From the NCBI RefSeq assembly GCF_039871975.1, contig NZ_JBDPLL010000001.1: a stretch of 64,000 nt of DNA. One strand, 5' to 3'. The position numbers were made by a program, and so were the translations under genes. The stretch comes from Trichormus_B sp936914905 (GTDB lineage: Bacteria; Cyanobacteriota; Cyanobacteriia; Cyanobacteriales; Nostocaceae). Of the stretch, positions 1 through 8,517 are shown piece by piece. The notes under the pieces are model-generated. The model was not told where the DNA came from, did not search any database, and saw only the letters and a program-made list of their open reading frames with translations. Each line of letters begins with the position of its first letter. The first letter of the stretch is position 1.

Positions 1-107
1 CTCTGTACTCCCGCGATTCTTGAAAGTTGTCTGAGTTGGGTTTATGCTTGGAAAGTCAAATGGCCAGTTGTTAAAGCTGTTTGCATAATGTCTCGAATTT
101 GAGTCAT
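1..107 (-). pseudogene. partial small cyanobacterial protein, interrupted
   Basis: An ATG at 107 with a GAGG ribosome binding site about 10 bases upstream opens a frame reading MTQIRDIMQTALTTGHLTFQ, then meets a TAA at 42-44. The same frame continues as TQLRQLSRIAGV to the window edge. The opening resembles a short conserved hypothetical family common in Nostocales (recognised from memory of its N-terminus). The in-frame stop after 21 codons suggests a decayed copy. The rest lies outside the window. Confidence 0.4.
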
Positions 108-352
108 CGTTGATACCTCATTAGTAATGTAAAACTCATTGAACTCTCTAATTTTGAGGAAATTTATTTCCCTAAAGTTTCCAACAGGTTATATAAAATT
201 CCCGTTAAGTTTAAGAATACCTAAGTAGTAAGGAAAAATGCACCTAACACTTGTTATTGAATTCATTAATAATTTATAGTTAGTTTATTCAGGCTTTATA
301 TAATAAGTGTTAGTCTAACGTTAACGTTAGGGTAAATCAACCAATAACAATA
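108..352. other. intergenic leader with palindrome
   Basis: AT-rich spacer between two divergent gene starts. No further coding signal is seen. The only structured element is the palindrome described at 315-330. Confidence 0.5.
315..330. promoter_or_regulatory. 16-bp perfect palindrome, possible operator
   Basis: CTAACGTTAACGTTAG equals its own reverse complement and ends 22 bases before the ATG at 353. A perfect palindrome this close to a start suits a dimeric regulator site, but no regulator is known for it and the downstream gene is broken. The functional role is inference. Confidence 0.35.
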
Positions 353-989
353 ATGGCGGCAGTAGATTCCCCAGCAATCGAAGAAGAATTTATCGAAGCT
401 CAAAAAAATTGGGATCTAGACAAATTAAACGTAGATTTAGCTTATGCCAAGAGAAAAGTTCTCACACCCGTGGAAAAGAAATTGCTGAGACGTTTGCTTT
501 GTGGTTGTAGTCCTGCGGAAATAGCCAAGAAAGTTTATCAAAGTAGCACTAGCAGCACTGTCAGAGTTTATCTTTCTAATGGATTATATAAATACATAGA
601 AGATATGCTGAGTAATCAGGCAGGATGCTTAATTAAGGTAAAAAACTGGAGTCATGTAACTCATTTATTAGAAAAAGCCGGGTATAAAAAAAATGATTTT
701 AAATATCACCAATAACCAAATTGATCACAAATACCAGGGAGGAAGAAACTGAATTACCAAAAGTTGAAGCGACCAAAATTCAAGGTTGGGGTGAAGCTGT
801 TGATATCAGTGGCTTCTGTGGAAGAAATACAGAACTCACCAGAGTTTCAGAATGGATTGTCAATCAGCTTTGTCAGTTGGTTGTAGTTTTTTTTGGGAAT
901 GGGTGAAATTGGTAAAACTGGTTTTTCTATCAAGTTAGCGCAGGAGGATTATGTGATCTTGTGATCGCGCCATTTATGGCGTAAGAACG
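353..989 (+). pseudogene. 5' fragment of an NB-ARC (STAND) NTPase gene, HTH plus P-loop
   Basis: The first open stretch (353-715, 120 residues) matches the N-terminal helical/HTH module that precedes NB-ARC domains in many cyanobacterial STAND proteins (LTPVEKKLLRRLLCGCSPAE). A shifted frame (721-906) continues with the NB-ARC lead-in (SGFCGRNTELTRVSEWIVNQ). After a T8/G3 run near 887-897 the frame shifts back to read the Walker A motif GMGEIGKT, then LAQEDYVI, and stops. At least two frameshifts are present, and the gene ends where an IS5-like element starts at 990. The walker B half is absent here; a matching 3' half lies at 42611-43429. Confidence 0.75.
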
Positions 990-1796
990 AGACGGCCGAA
1001 AATTTAGGAAAGAGTCTGTATCTAGCTTTCCATAGTATTAAGACTAGGAAAGAGTCAAGGAAAGAATTAGGGTTGGGAATAGTAACTAATAGGAACTATC
1101 CATGGAGATGTTGATGACTAATTCATAACTGACCTCATATCCATAATATTTATGAAATAGGCAAAACTAATGAACTAATTCCTAATGTTACTAAACCACA
1201 AATACTAAGAATTACATGTTAGTCAATTCAGGAATTCAGGGGAAACATTTGTTGAGCTACCCGGAATATTTTTATAAATCTAATGACGTGTTCAACAAAA
1301 ATCCCCTTGCTAGAAAACTCTTTGTTTTCTGCCTTTTGTTCTGAGTCGGGATCCCATAATGCCTCTCATGTTTTTCTACCTGTTCAAGGAGACTAGCAGG
1401 CAAAACATTTCCTAATATCTCTAGCCAGTAATAAAATGTGTCCTTTCCTTCGGTTTTAGATATACCGAAATGCAAACCTAAAACCTCAAATGTTGGCATT
1501 TTCCTCAAATAGAACAAGCATAGACATACCTGTTCTTTTATCTCTAGTTTCGGTTTCCATCCTTCTCTTTTCTGATTTATAGGTATCTTTTTACTTTCTA
1601 TCTCAGGTTGAAGTTTTTTATGCTGCATTTCCGCTTGGGCTAAGAAGTCTTGAAACTGATGGTTAGTTATTCCCAGTATTTGTTTTCTACGATGTGGATA
1701 TTCAAGAATATAATTAAGTAGATTTTCCCTTTTGGTAAAGGGTCAAAATTCCCTTCTAGCATTTTTTGACACCAAGTTAATTTTCCCGACAGGTCT
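990..1796 (-). mobile_element. IS5-like insertion sequence, copy 1, internally deleted
   Basis: The ends are AGACGGCCGAAAATTTAGG on the left and the reverse of AGACCTGTCGGGAAAATTAA on the right, an imperfect inverted repeat shared with copies at 15806 and 43430. The minus-strand frame at 1272-1628 encodes the transposase N-terminal half, an HTH_Tnp_4-type module (LRKMPTFEVLGLHFGISKTE), as in IS5-superfamily DDE_4 elements. Compared with copy 2, about 300 bp of the catalytic region is missing, so it cannot transpose by itself. No clear target-site duplication is visible. Confidence 0.8.
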
Positions 1797-2330
1797 ACTG
1801 ATTAAAAACCAAGCTGATTTTGAAAGGGGAAAAAGTGAAGTAAAACTGAAGTATATGCGTCGGTTCTTGGATGATTTCTGGGATTAGTATCGAGATTTAC
1901 TCGCTTACAAAGATGCACCCAGTGAGCAAACAGCTGAAAAACTCCGGTCTGAGTTTTGGAAACTTTTCGGTACTCAAAGTAGTTATCAACAGTTAGATGA
2001 GCGAAAACAATTAACGCTCCTAAAAATTTCGGAGTTGTTACTCTATTTTAGAGCATCCTGAATTGCCTTTGCACCATCGTCCGGCAGAGTTAGCTGCCGG
2101 ACGATGGTGCAGCGGCGTAATATTAGTTATGCCACTCAAACTCTAGAAGGTACTCAGGCTTGGGATACTTTACTCAGGCGTGGGATACTTTTATGTCTCT
2201 TGTTGCTACTACTCGTAAGTTAGGTATCAGCTTTTGAGTATGTCCGTGACCGCATTTCTCTGACTAGAAAAATCCCAACTTTAGCGACTATTCTTGGTGA
2301 GCAGTCTTATCTTAATTCCTTTGATTGTTC
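1797..2330 (+). pseudogene. degenerate IS66-like transposase C-terminal remnant
   Basis: Pieced together over stops and frameshifts, the plus strand reads FERGKSEVKLKYMRRFLDDF, EHPELPLH, then VQRRNISYATQTLEGTQAWD and SLVATTRKLGIS. The ELPLHxxPAE...RR...T..G.....SL..T pattern is like IS66-family C-termini; the family call is from pattern memory and moderate. A 21-bp tandem duplication (about 2150-2191) and a perfect inverted repeat (2070-2111) lie inside it. Confidence 0.5.
2070..2111. repeat. 18-bp perfect inverted repeat, 6-nt loop
   Basis: TGCACCATCGTCCGGCAG is followed by AGTTAG and then its exact reverse complement. It is GC-rich against an AT-rich background, sits inside the IS66-like remnant and coincides with a frameshift in it. 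It would form a very stable hairpin. No T-run follows, so it is not a typical terminator. Confidence 0.8.
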
Positions 2331-2547
2331 ATCGATGCCCCAATAACTCCTTCCCCGCAATATTGAGGAGATACATTGTTTCTAATAGAAATTTGCCAGC
2401 TTTTAGAACGCTTCTCAGGTTTATGTTGCCATTTGAGCAAGTGCATGACAATTAATTTTAGATAGTTCCACAAACCTTTCTTTTCACTGTTTCAAGCCAC
2501 AGAGAATAATCTTGATTGTATAATGTTTCTTGAGTTTGAAGTTTCAT
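2331..2547 (-). pseudogene. DUF29-like remnant
   Basis: From the ATG at 2547 the minus strand reads MKLQTQETLYNQDYSLWLET, the typical opening of DUF29 proteins (LYxQDFxLWLE). It then breaks, with later pieces (NGNINLRSVLKAGKF region) in shifted frames. DUF29 proteins are of unknown function and abundant in cyanobacteria. Clearly non-functional here. Confidence 0.5.
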
Positions 2548-2748
2548 GACTTTTTATACTTTAAAATACAGCCTTTCTCCAGCCTTGATCCTATTCAACA
2601 ATCATCATCTCATCTTTTAAATCTCGGTATGTTATTACGTTAGTTTATGTGTAATAGCTATCATTGGTCATAAGTCAAGAAGAAGAGCCAATGACCAATG
2701 GCTGTAGATTAGTAATTTCTACTAAATTTTTTTCAAAAAAATCTATAC

Positions 2749-3324
2749 TCAGCTTTGACAATCTGAAGAGAAAATATTTTTTCTCATACTTATGAATTTG
2801 TTGATACTGCCAATTTCTAATAAAGCAGAGCGCCAATCCCAAAAATCAGGAGCGCGATAGATAAAATAGCTAATTAAAAATGGACGCGCTAAAAAAACAA
2901 AACTAATGGGAATATTATCTCTAAACAGTTCTCTTTTTTGGTTTAAGTGATTTAAGATGTGTGGTACTTTGGTTAAATTACTAAATTTATCTTCTGTAAT
3001 TTGTCCAAAATTTTCTTGTTCATACTGGTAGAGTGAATGTTCTAAACCTGTAATTAATAAAACATCAAATTGTTGATTAATATAAAGCTCAAGCACTCTC
3101 TCATATAAAGTATCAATTGGCTCAATTAAACGCAAAACCTCGACTTTCTTATTTGGCAAATCATGGATGATTTTGGTAATTATTTTTTCATCGTCTAAGG
3201 GTGTAGACTGGACGAAATATAAGCCAAATTTTCTGTTGCGTGTCAGATGGCTAATTAAGTCTTGATATTCTTCTTTTTCATCAGGGAGTAAGTCTTCATC
3301 CAAATGGCTATAATTTTTCATCAT
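2749..3324 (-). CDS. stand-alone copy of the STAND-like N-terminal domain of the TPR neighbour
   Basis: A 191-residue protein whose residues 1-170 align along their whole length with the first 170 or so residues of the TPR protein at 4995-6566. Shared blocks are FGLYFVQ, LRLxEPxD, LLIxGLExSLYxYExxNFG, KVPxILNHLNQxRExFRD and RAPDFxDWRS. No GxxGxGKS/T Walker A is present. The order of blocks resembles what has been described as catalytically inactive STAND (iSTAND) domains; that is inference. It overlaps the ATPase gene upstream by four bases (ATGA), so the two are probably translationally coupled. It has no TPRs, and its tail is unrelated to the paralogue. It may be an adaptor or a truncated paralogue. 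Confidence 0.8.
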   Translation of the reverse strand: MMKNYSHLDEDLLPDEKEEYQDLISHLTRNRKFGLYFVQSTPLDDEKIITKIIHDLPNKKVEVLRLIEPIDTLYERVLELYINQQFDVLLITGLEHSLYQYEQENFGQITEDKFSNLTKVPHILNHLNQKRELFRDNIPISFVFLARPFLISYFIYRAPDFWDWRSALLEIGSINKFISMRKNIFSSDCQS

Positions 3325-4646
3325 GGAAGTTTTTCTATAGCTTCTTTAAATTCCTGAATACCTTGAATAAGTGGGTGAATATCGTACCAGCGTTGCATTT
3401 CCCCTTCTTCATCCAAGTAGCGATACTCTAACAAACAGCGATTAAACATCAAACTCCGATACTGATCATCGTTAATGATCCGCTTAGAACGGGATACTTC
3501 TGCTAACAAACTCCATTGATGGTTTTCTACAGCACGGCGATAAGTGTCTCTAGCTTGCGTAATGGCGCGTCGAACTGCTCTTTCGGAAATTGGTAAATCT
3601 TGAGTGCGTCCAATCGCATCCTGAGTTAACAATAGCAAATTTCTGACATGACCTCCACTCATTAAACAAAGTTGTTCTAGGGTTTCTGGACTGTCAAATA
3701 TTGCAGTTTCTATAGGTTTATTGGGCGAAAACTGTTTAATCCGCCGAGAAATCACTTCTTTAACCTTATTTATTCCGGGTTGATAAATTTCACCTTTAGG
3801 AGTACGAACCATCACCATTGGTAAAATCTGAGGGTCACCGTATATATCACGTAAGTCTGTTGCTCTTGTGGAATAGACCATTGCAATGGGTACAGTATAA
3901 ATTAGGTGGCAATCTAAAGATTTTAGTTGTTCACACCGATCTAAAAAAACTTCTTCATAATTTGTACGTTCACCATCTTTAACTAAAACCATTCGGTCTA
4001 AGTTATCAACAATTACCGCTAGTTGATTACAGTTGGCGGGTAGACGCTTTTTTACATCCGCAAGAAATTCATTTAAGACTTTAATTAAAGTGACAGTATG
4101 AGGATTTACTCTTTCTCGAATTTCTTGACGTAGTTCGGGAACGGCTCTTAAATTTGCTGTTAATTTAGCAAACTGACAAATTTGTAGTTCTACATTCATG
4201 TCCTCAATCTGAATTTCAGTTAGTGCCAAATCTTTTAAATCTTCCCAACGATCTTTAAGCCAATTTAGTACTAGTTTAGGATTACCCATTGTCCGCAATT
4301 CTTGCAGTAACCGCCTAGTACAAGCAAGCAGAATGTCTGTATATTGGGCATCTTCTGAATCAATATCTTCTTCATCAGCAGCAAAATAAACTACATAACA
4401 TTGTCTTGCTTCTAAATATTCTTTTAGTCTCAGTAATTCTGTAGATTTACCCGCACCTCTATGACCAGAATATAGTTGACAAGTATTTTGATTTGCTAAT
4501 TGAATACGATTTCCTAGCTCTTCTAGAATATCTGCATCTCCTCGCACAGCTTGACAGTCTACATAATTAGGATCACCTGCGGGTAAGGGCTGAAAAGGGT
4601 TAAAGGCATTGTAGAGGTTTTTGAGTAATTCAGAATTATTGGTCAT
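3321..4646 (-). CDS. AAA/STAND-type P-loop ATPase (441 aa)
   Basis: A soluble nucleotide hydrolase of the ORC/STAND-like AAA group. Walker A is GHRGAGKST at residues 61-69 and Walker B is LAVIVDNLD at about 209-217, followed by an Arg. The C-terminal part (about 330-430) looks like a helical/winged-helix lid. No membrane segments or enzymatic effector are seen. It lies between two genes that share one N-terminal domain: a TPR protein 348 bp upstream and a small protein overlapping its end by four bases. Co-orientation suggests it energises or gates the paralogous partners. Substrate and trigger are unknown. Confidence 0.85.
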   Translation of the reverse strand: MTNNSELLKNLYNAFNPFQPLPAGDPNYVDCQAVRGDADILEELGNRIQLANQNTCQLYSGHRGAGKSTELLRLKEYLEARQCYVVYFAADEEDIDSEDAQYTDILLACTRRLLQELRTMGNPKLVLNWLKDRWEDLKDLALTEIQIEDMNVELQICQFAKLTANLRAVPELRQEIRERVNPHTVTLIKVLNEFLADVKKRLPANCNQLAVIVDNLDRMVLVKDGERTNYEEVFLDRCEQLKSLDCHLIYTVPIAMVYSTRATDLRDIYGDPQILPMVMVRTPKGEIYQPGINKVKEVISRRIKQFSPNKPIETAIFDSPETLEQLCLMSGGHVRNLLLLTQDAIGRTQDLPISERAVRRAITQARDTYRRAVENHQWSLLAEVSRSKRIINDDQYRSLMFNRCLLEYRYLDEEGEMQRWYDIHPLIQGIQEFKEAIEKLP

Positions 4647-4847
4647 AGGTAAACAACTTAAGTTCTTGGGTATTAATGAGACTAAAAAAATAGTAAAAAT
4701 AGGCAGCGGTAAATAAGCAATTCAATTTTAATCGAACAAAGTGAAAATGTCATATAGCAATCTGCTTTTGTCTCTGAAATTACTCGTGAGGGCAGCAAAT
4801 AGGCAAGAATGGAACTCCTTTTGTACGGAATTTATTCAAAAATTAAA

Positions 4848-4977
4848 TAAGTAGGTGGGCGGAAAAGTGTATAACTATGTCATGGCGAATGCAGCAAAGG
4901 GGAATCAAGCAATTGCAAGGGTTTCAAGTAATTTATATTTCGTTACATAGTTATATTTATTTGTGTTTACCTACTTA
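4848..4977. repeat. ~130-bp MITE-like palindromic element, copy A
   Basis: Begins TAAGTAGGTGGGCGG and ends with the inverse of TAAGTAGGTAAACAC; inside these lie inverted copies of AACTATGT. A related copy at 35418-35545 shares the ends and the AAGGGTTTCA core. It has no ORF and looks like a non-autonomous element spread through intergenic DNA. It falls between the TPR gene and the ATPase gene, so it may split the operon transcript or add a stem-loop. Confidence 0.75.
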
Positions 4978-4994
4978 GGAGACCGATAGGATTC

Positions 4995-6566
4995 CTATAT
5001 TTCTAATTGCATTAAAGCTTGAAATCTTCTATCTTCTCGAATACAATCAAAATCAAGATCTGTTTTTGCCCTTTTTAAAACTTCCGTTGGTTGGAGACTA
5101 ATTGCTTGTTGCAAGTTTTCTAATGCTTGCTCAATGTCACCATGAAGAGCATAACAGCAAGCTTTATTATACCAACCATAATTGTCATCAGGTTTTATTT
5201 TTAGGGCTTGATTGTATGAGAAAATTGCTTCTTCAGTACGTCCTAAATCATCAAGTGCATTGCCACGATTATTCCAAGCATAATGGTCATAAGGGTTGAG
5301 TTTCAGGGCTTGGTCATAAGATAAAATTGCTTCTTCATTCCGTCCTAAACTTCGTAGTGCGATACCACGATTATACCAAGCGTAGTAATCATCAGGTTGA
5401 ATCTTCAAAGCTTCGTCATAAGATAAAACTGCCTCTTCATTGTGTCTTAAATTCCGCAATGCTATACCCCGGTTATTCCAAACATAATGGTCATTAGGTT
5501 TATATTTTAAAGCTTCATTATAGGATGAAATCGCTTCTTCATTGCGTCCTAAATTCCGCAGTGTATTGCCAAGTTCGTACCAAGAATAGTGGTCGTGAGA
5601 ATTATAACCTATCGCTTCATTATAAGATAAAATTGCTTCTTCATTACGTCCTAAGTTCCGCAGTGCATTGCCTCGATTTTTCCAAGCATAGTGGTCATAA
5701 GGTTTAATTTTTATGGCTTGGTTATAAGATAAAATTGCTTCTTCATTGTCTCCTAAATTCAATAGTGCATTTCCACGGTTGTACCAAGCATAATGGTCAT
5801 CTGGTTGAAATTTTAGTTCTTGTTCATAGAATGAAATTGCGGTTTCGTATTCATGTGCAGAATAAAGTAGATTTCCTAGTTCAAATAGTAAACTTGCTCT
5901 ATTACTATCTGTTTGATGTTTTTCTGTAAGGAGTTCTTGGATTTCTAGAACTTTTTCAATCTTTTCTTCTGGAGTAAGTTGCAGATATTTCTCATAATCT
6001 CCTTCTAATAGAAGACGACGAGATTCCTCTTCAACTAATTCTGGTGTCGTTGGTAATTCATATACTCCAGATCGCCAATCAAAAAAATCAGGAGCGCGAT
6101 GAATTAAATAGTTAAGGGAAAATGAACGCAATAAAAATACGAAGCGAAATGGAAAATCATCTCTAAATCTTTCGCGTTGTTGGTTGAGATGATTTAGTAT
6201 TGGCGGCACTTTGCTTAAATTTATAAATTGACCTTCAGTGATTTCACCAAAGTTTCTTTTTTCATATTTATATAAAGAATATTCTAGACCTTTAATTAAT
6301 AAAATATCAATTTGTTGGTCTTGAATACAATTAGTTATTTGTTGATATAATTTATCAACTGGTTCAAATAAGCGTAATACGGCAATTTTTTTATGCGGAA
6401 TATCCTGCGGAATTTTATTAATAAACCGATCAGATTCCACAGGATTACATTGTACAAAGTATAAACCAAATCCTGATTTCCTTTCAACGGCGCAAAGTAA
6501 ATCTTGATAAATTTCTTCAGGATCTGGAGGGAAATCATCATCCCAGGTACTGTAATTAAGTGTCAT
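4995..6566 (-). CDS. STAND-like N-domain plus eight TPRs (523 aa)
   Basis: Residues 1-170 form the same P-loop-less domain as the 191-residue neighbour (FGLYFVQ, RAPDFFDWRS). A linker (about 175-220) leads to eight nearly identical 34-residue tetratricopeptide repeats (about 222-490) of the form HYAWYNRGNALxxLGRNEEAI. The end (ALMQLEI) is typical of cyanobacterial TPR proteins. TPRs bind protein partners, so this is probably the sensor or scaffold of the cluster with the ATPase at 3321-4646. The very similar repeats suggest recent expansion and possible length variation between strains. No signal peptide or membrane segment is seen. Confidence 0.85.
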   Translation of the reverse strand: MTLNYSTWDDDFPPDPEEIYQDLLCAVERKSGFGLYFVQCNPVESDRFINKIPQDIPHKKIAVLRLFEPVDKLYQQITNCIQDQQIDILLIKGLEYSLYKYEKRNFGEITEGQFINLSKVPPILNHLNQQRERFRDDFPFRFVFLLRSFSLNYLIHRAPDFFDWRSGVYELPTTPELVEEESRRLLLEGDYEKYLQLTPEEKIEKVLEIQELLTEKHQTDSNRASLLFELGNLLYSAHEYETAISFYEQELKFQPDDHYAWYNRGNALLNLGDNEEAILSYNQAIKIKPYDHYAWKNRGNALRNLGRNEEAILSYNEAIGYNSHDHYSWYELGNTLRNLGRNEEAISSYNEALKYKPNDHYVWNNRGIALRNLRHNEEAVLSYDEALKIQPDDYYAWYNRGIALRSLGRNEEAILSYDQALKLNPYDHYAWNNRGNALDDLGRTEEAIFSYNQALKIKPDDNYGWYNKACCYALHGDIEQALENLQQAISLQPTEVLKRAKTDLDFDCIREDRRFQALMQLEI

Positions 6567-7676
6567 ATAGATTTCATAGTATATGCTGTCGTAAAAAATG
6601 ATGGATGGGCAGGAATTCTACACTATTAACACTAATAATCTTGTTTCGTATGTGAAAGTCATTTTTAGTAATCAGAATCTTGTTCATAAGATTAGGTAAA
6701 ATCAAGAATAAAAATTTAGACAATTTTGTGAGTTAATCTTGCTAACTTCATTATGGCTAATCTCATACTGTTAATGCTTCGTGAGAAATAATGAATATTA
6801 GCAATACCATAATTTAGCTAATATCACGGTTAACTAAGCAAAAATATCGGCATACATATACTTAGGTACGTGTAAATATACTTGACTAAAAATAGTCTTC
6901 TTTTATTAATTAGCCTTTTATATAGTGAAAACACTCATGGACTCTTAGTACTTACGTACATTCCTTGATAATATCTGTGTGAATATTGTTATGGGGATAA
7001 GGAAGATGGTAAAAAAGATAGGGTTTATATATTGTCAACTTTTATTTACCAGAAAATAGTGGACTTTTGAAGGATCTCCAATAGCACACAGGAAATCCAG
7101 AACATTTTCTGGGTACTACATTTTTTAGGGAAGAAATGAAAGTTTTCCGCAGATAGAAAATGCTTAACTCTGTGATAGATAATTTTGAAATCGGGAAACT
7201 TAAACTCACTGGAATTTATGAATTACTTGTCTACCAGATTAAGCTCATAAGAAGTATTAGTTATTATGCTGAATTTTGCATTGGGGTAGACTGAAAAATT
7301 GAAACACAAGCAACCAAAAATGCAGTTGGACTAGATGTTAGTTTAAGCAACTACTGAATTTCTATCCCATGATCCTAAAGTTAAATTATGGAAAAATAGT
7401 GGACAAATCATAGAAGTTTCCTGTGGTGTTTGATATTTAGCAATTTTGATGGGGTCTTCAGCTATGCGACAAAGTGTGTTTCTTAGCTCGCTTAGAAACC
7501 TGCAAATTTTGTCCGTTGATAGCGGAATTGATAATCTTAAAACCTTGCCTAGAGCGTGTTTAATTAAACAAGATTTTTAGGGGTTTTCTGTAAACTTTAG
7601 CTAAATTTGAGGTAGTCTCAAGATATTGAATTGTTGAATTTAATATCCAAACTTTACTTTAAAATCTCAAATTCTG
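6567..7676. other. 1.1-kb AT-rich stretch without a supported gene
   Basis: No long frame, tRNA or clear repeat is seen. A short reading near 7310-7350 (NAVGLDVSLSNY) faintly recalls the RuvC-I motif of TnpB, but stops follow at once, so it is not called. The stretch probably holds the promoter of the TPR-ATPase cluster at its left end and decayed DNA elsewhere. Confidence 0.4.
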
Positions 7677-8177
7677 TCAGTCTTCTTCCTCCTCTGTCAT
7701 TCCAGGGTTGATCAGTGTAATATCATACTCACTTGCATCTGTTTGTCCTGAACGTTGACTATTTTTGAGCAAATAATAAATTGCTCTTACTTGGGGTCCA
7801 AAAACAATTTCGTCTTCGTTTTTTAGATCATGGGCTGGCATTTTGCGTCCATTAATCATCAAACCATTAGAACTGGGTTTGCCTTTGGGATCACCATCAA
7901 CAATACGGTAGTAATAGCTGTTGCTATTATTCGTGCGCCGTAATCTGACTAATGTAGCATGGTGACGAGAAACAAACTGTGATATCAATCGGATATTACA
8001 ATTACGATCTCTACCGATAGAATAGACGGGATTTTCTAGAGGAAATTCTTTGCGTCCTTGATCGTCTTCTATGATCAGTAGATGGTTTTCATTAGGTTGT
8101 ACGGCCATTGACAGATGGTTGCTAAAATTTGTTGAACTTTGATACGCAAGAATTTGCTGTGTATCTTTTTCCTGCAT
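7677..8177 (-). CDS. FHA-domain protein
   Basis: A cytosolic phosphothreonine-binding adaptor. The FHA core spans roughly residues 35-135 and shows the GR pair (YSIGRDRNCNI), the SRHHA motif and SSNGLMINGRKM. A short acidic tail (EEEED) ends the protein. FHA proteins read Ser/Thr-kinase signals; no kinase lies nearby. The ATG at 8177 is chosen over an in-frame TTG at 8189. It stands alone, with about 340 bp before the P-type ATPase end, so partners cannot be inferred. Confidence 0.85.
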   Translation of the reverse strand: MQEKDTQQILAYQSSTNFSNHLSMAVQPNENHLLIIEDDQGRKEFPLENPVYSIGRDRNCNIRLISQFVSRHHATLVRLRRTNNSNSYYYRIVDGDPKGKPSSNGLMINGRKMPAHDLKNEDEIVFGPQVRAIYYLLKNSQRSGQTDASEYDITLINPGMTEEEED

Positions 8178-8189
8178 TTTTCCAGACAA

Positions 8190-8517
8190 TTTATTTAATA
8201 TGAAATCTAATAAGATTTGAAACTACATATCTTGCTAAGTAGACAAGAGTATAAAATATACTCTTGTAAGTATATTATCTCTGGGAGGAGTGAGTACAAA
8301 CTTGATGAATGGGCTGAATACCCGACTGAAATAGTTTAACAGCTATCAGTTTTATCTATATCGTTGAATGGTCTCTACACTTTATAAATTTAGTGGTAGA
8401 GATTGGTGTCGGGGTGAAATTTCCGACTTCAAGCTGGATAACTGTATGACTATGGAGAGATTATTAGGCATCTGATCATTCGTTTTGAGATACTACCTCC
8501 CAGTTATAAGTTTACAG
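8190..8517. other. intergenic spacer
   Basis: 328 bases between two minus-strand genes. It presumably carries the FHA gene promoter and the end of the copper ATPase transcript. No clear hairpin terminator or coding signal is seen. Confidence 0.4.

Noticed and set aside
7300..7360. NAVGLDVSLSNY reading, like the TnpB RuvC-I motif
   Set aside because: Stops follow directly and no other TnpB motif is found nearby.
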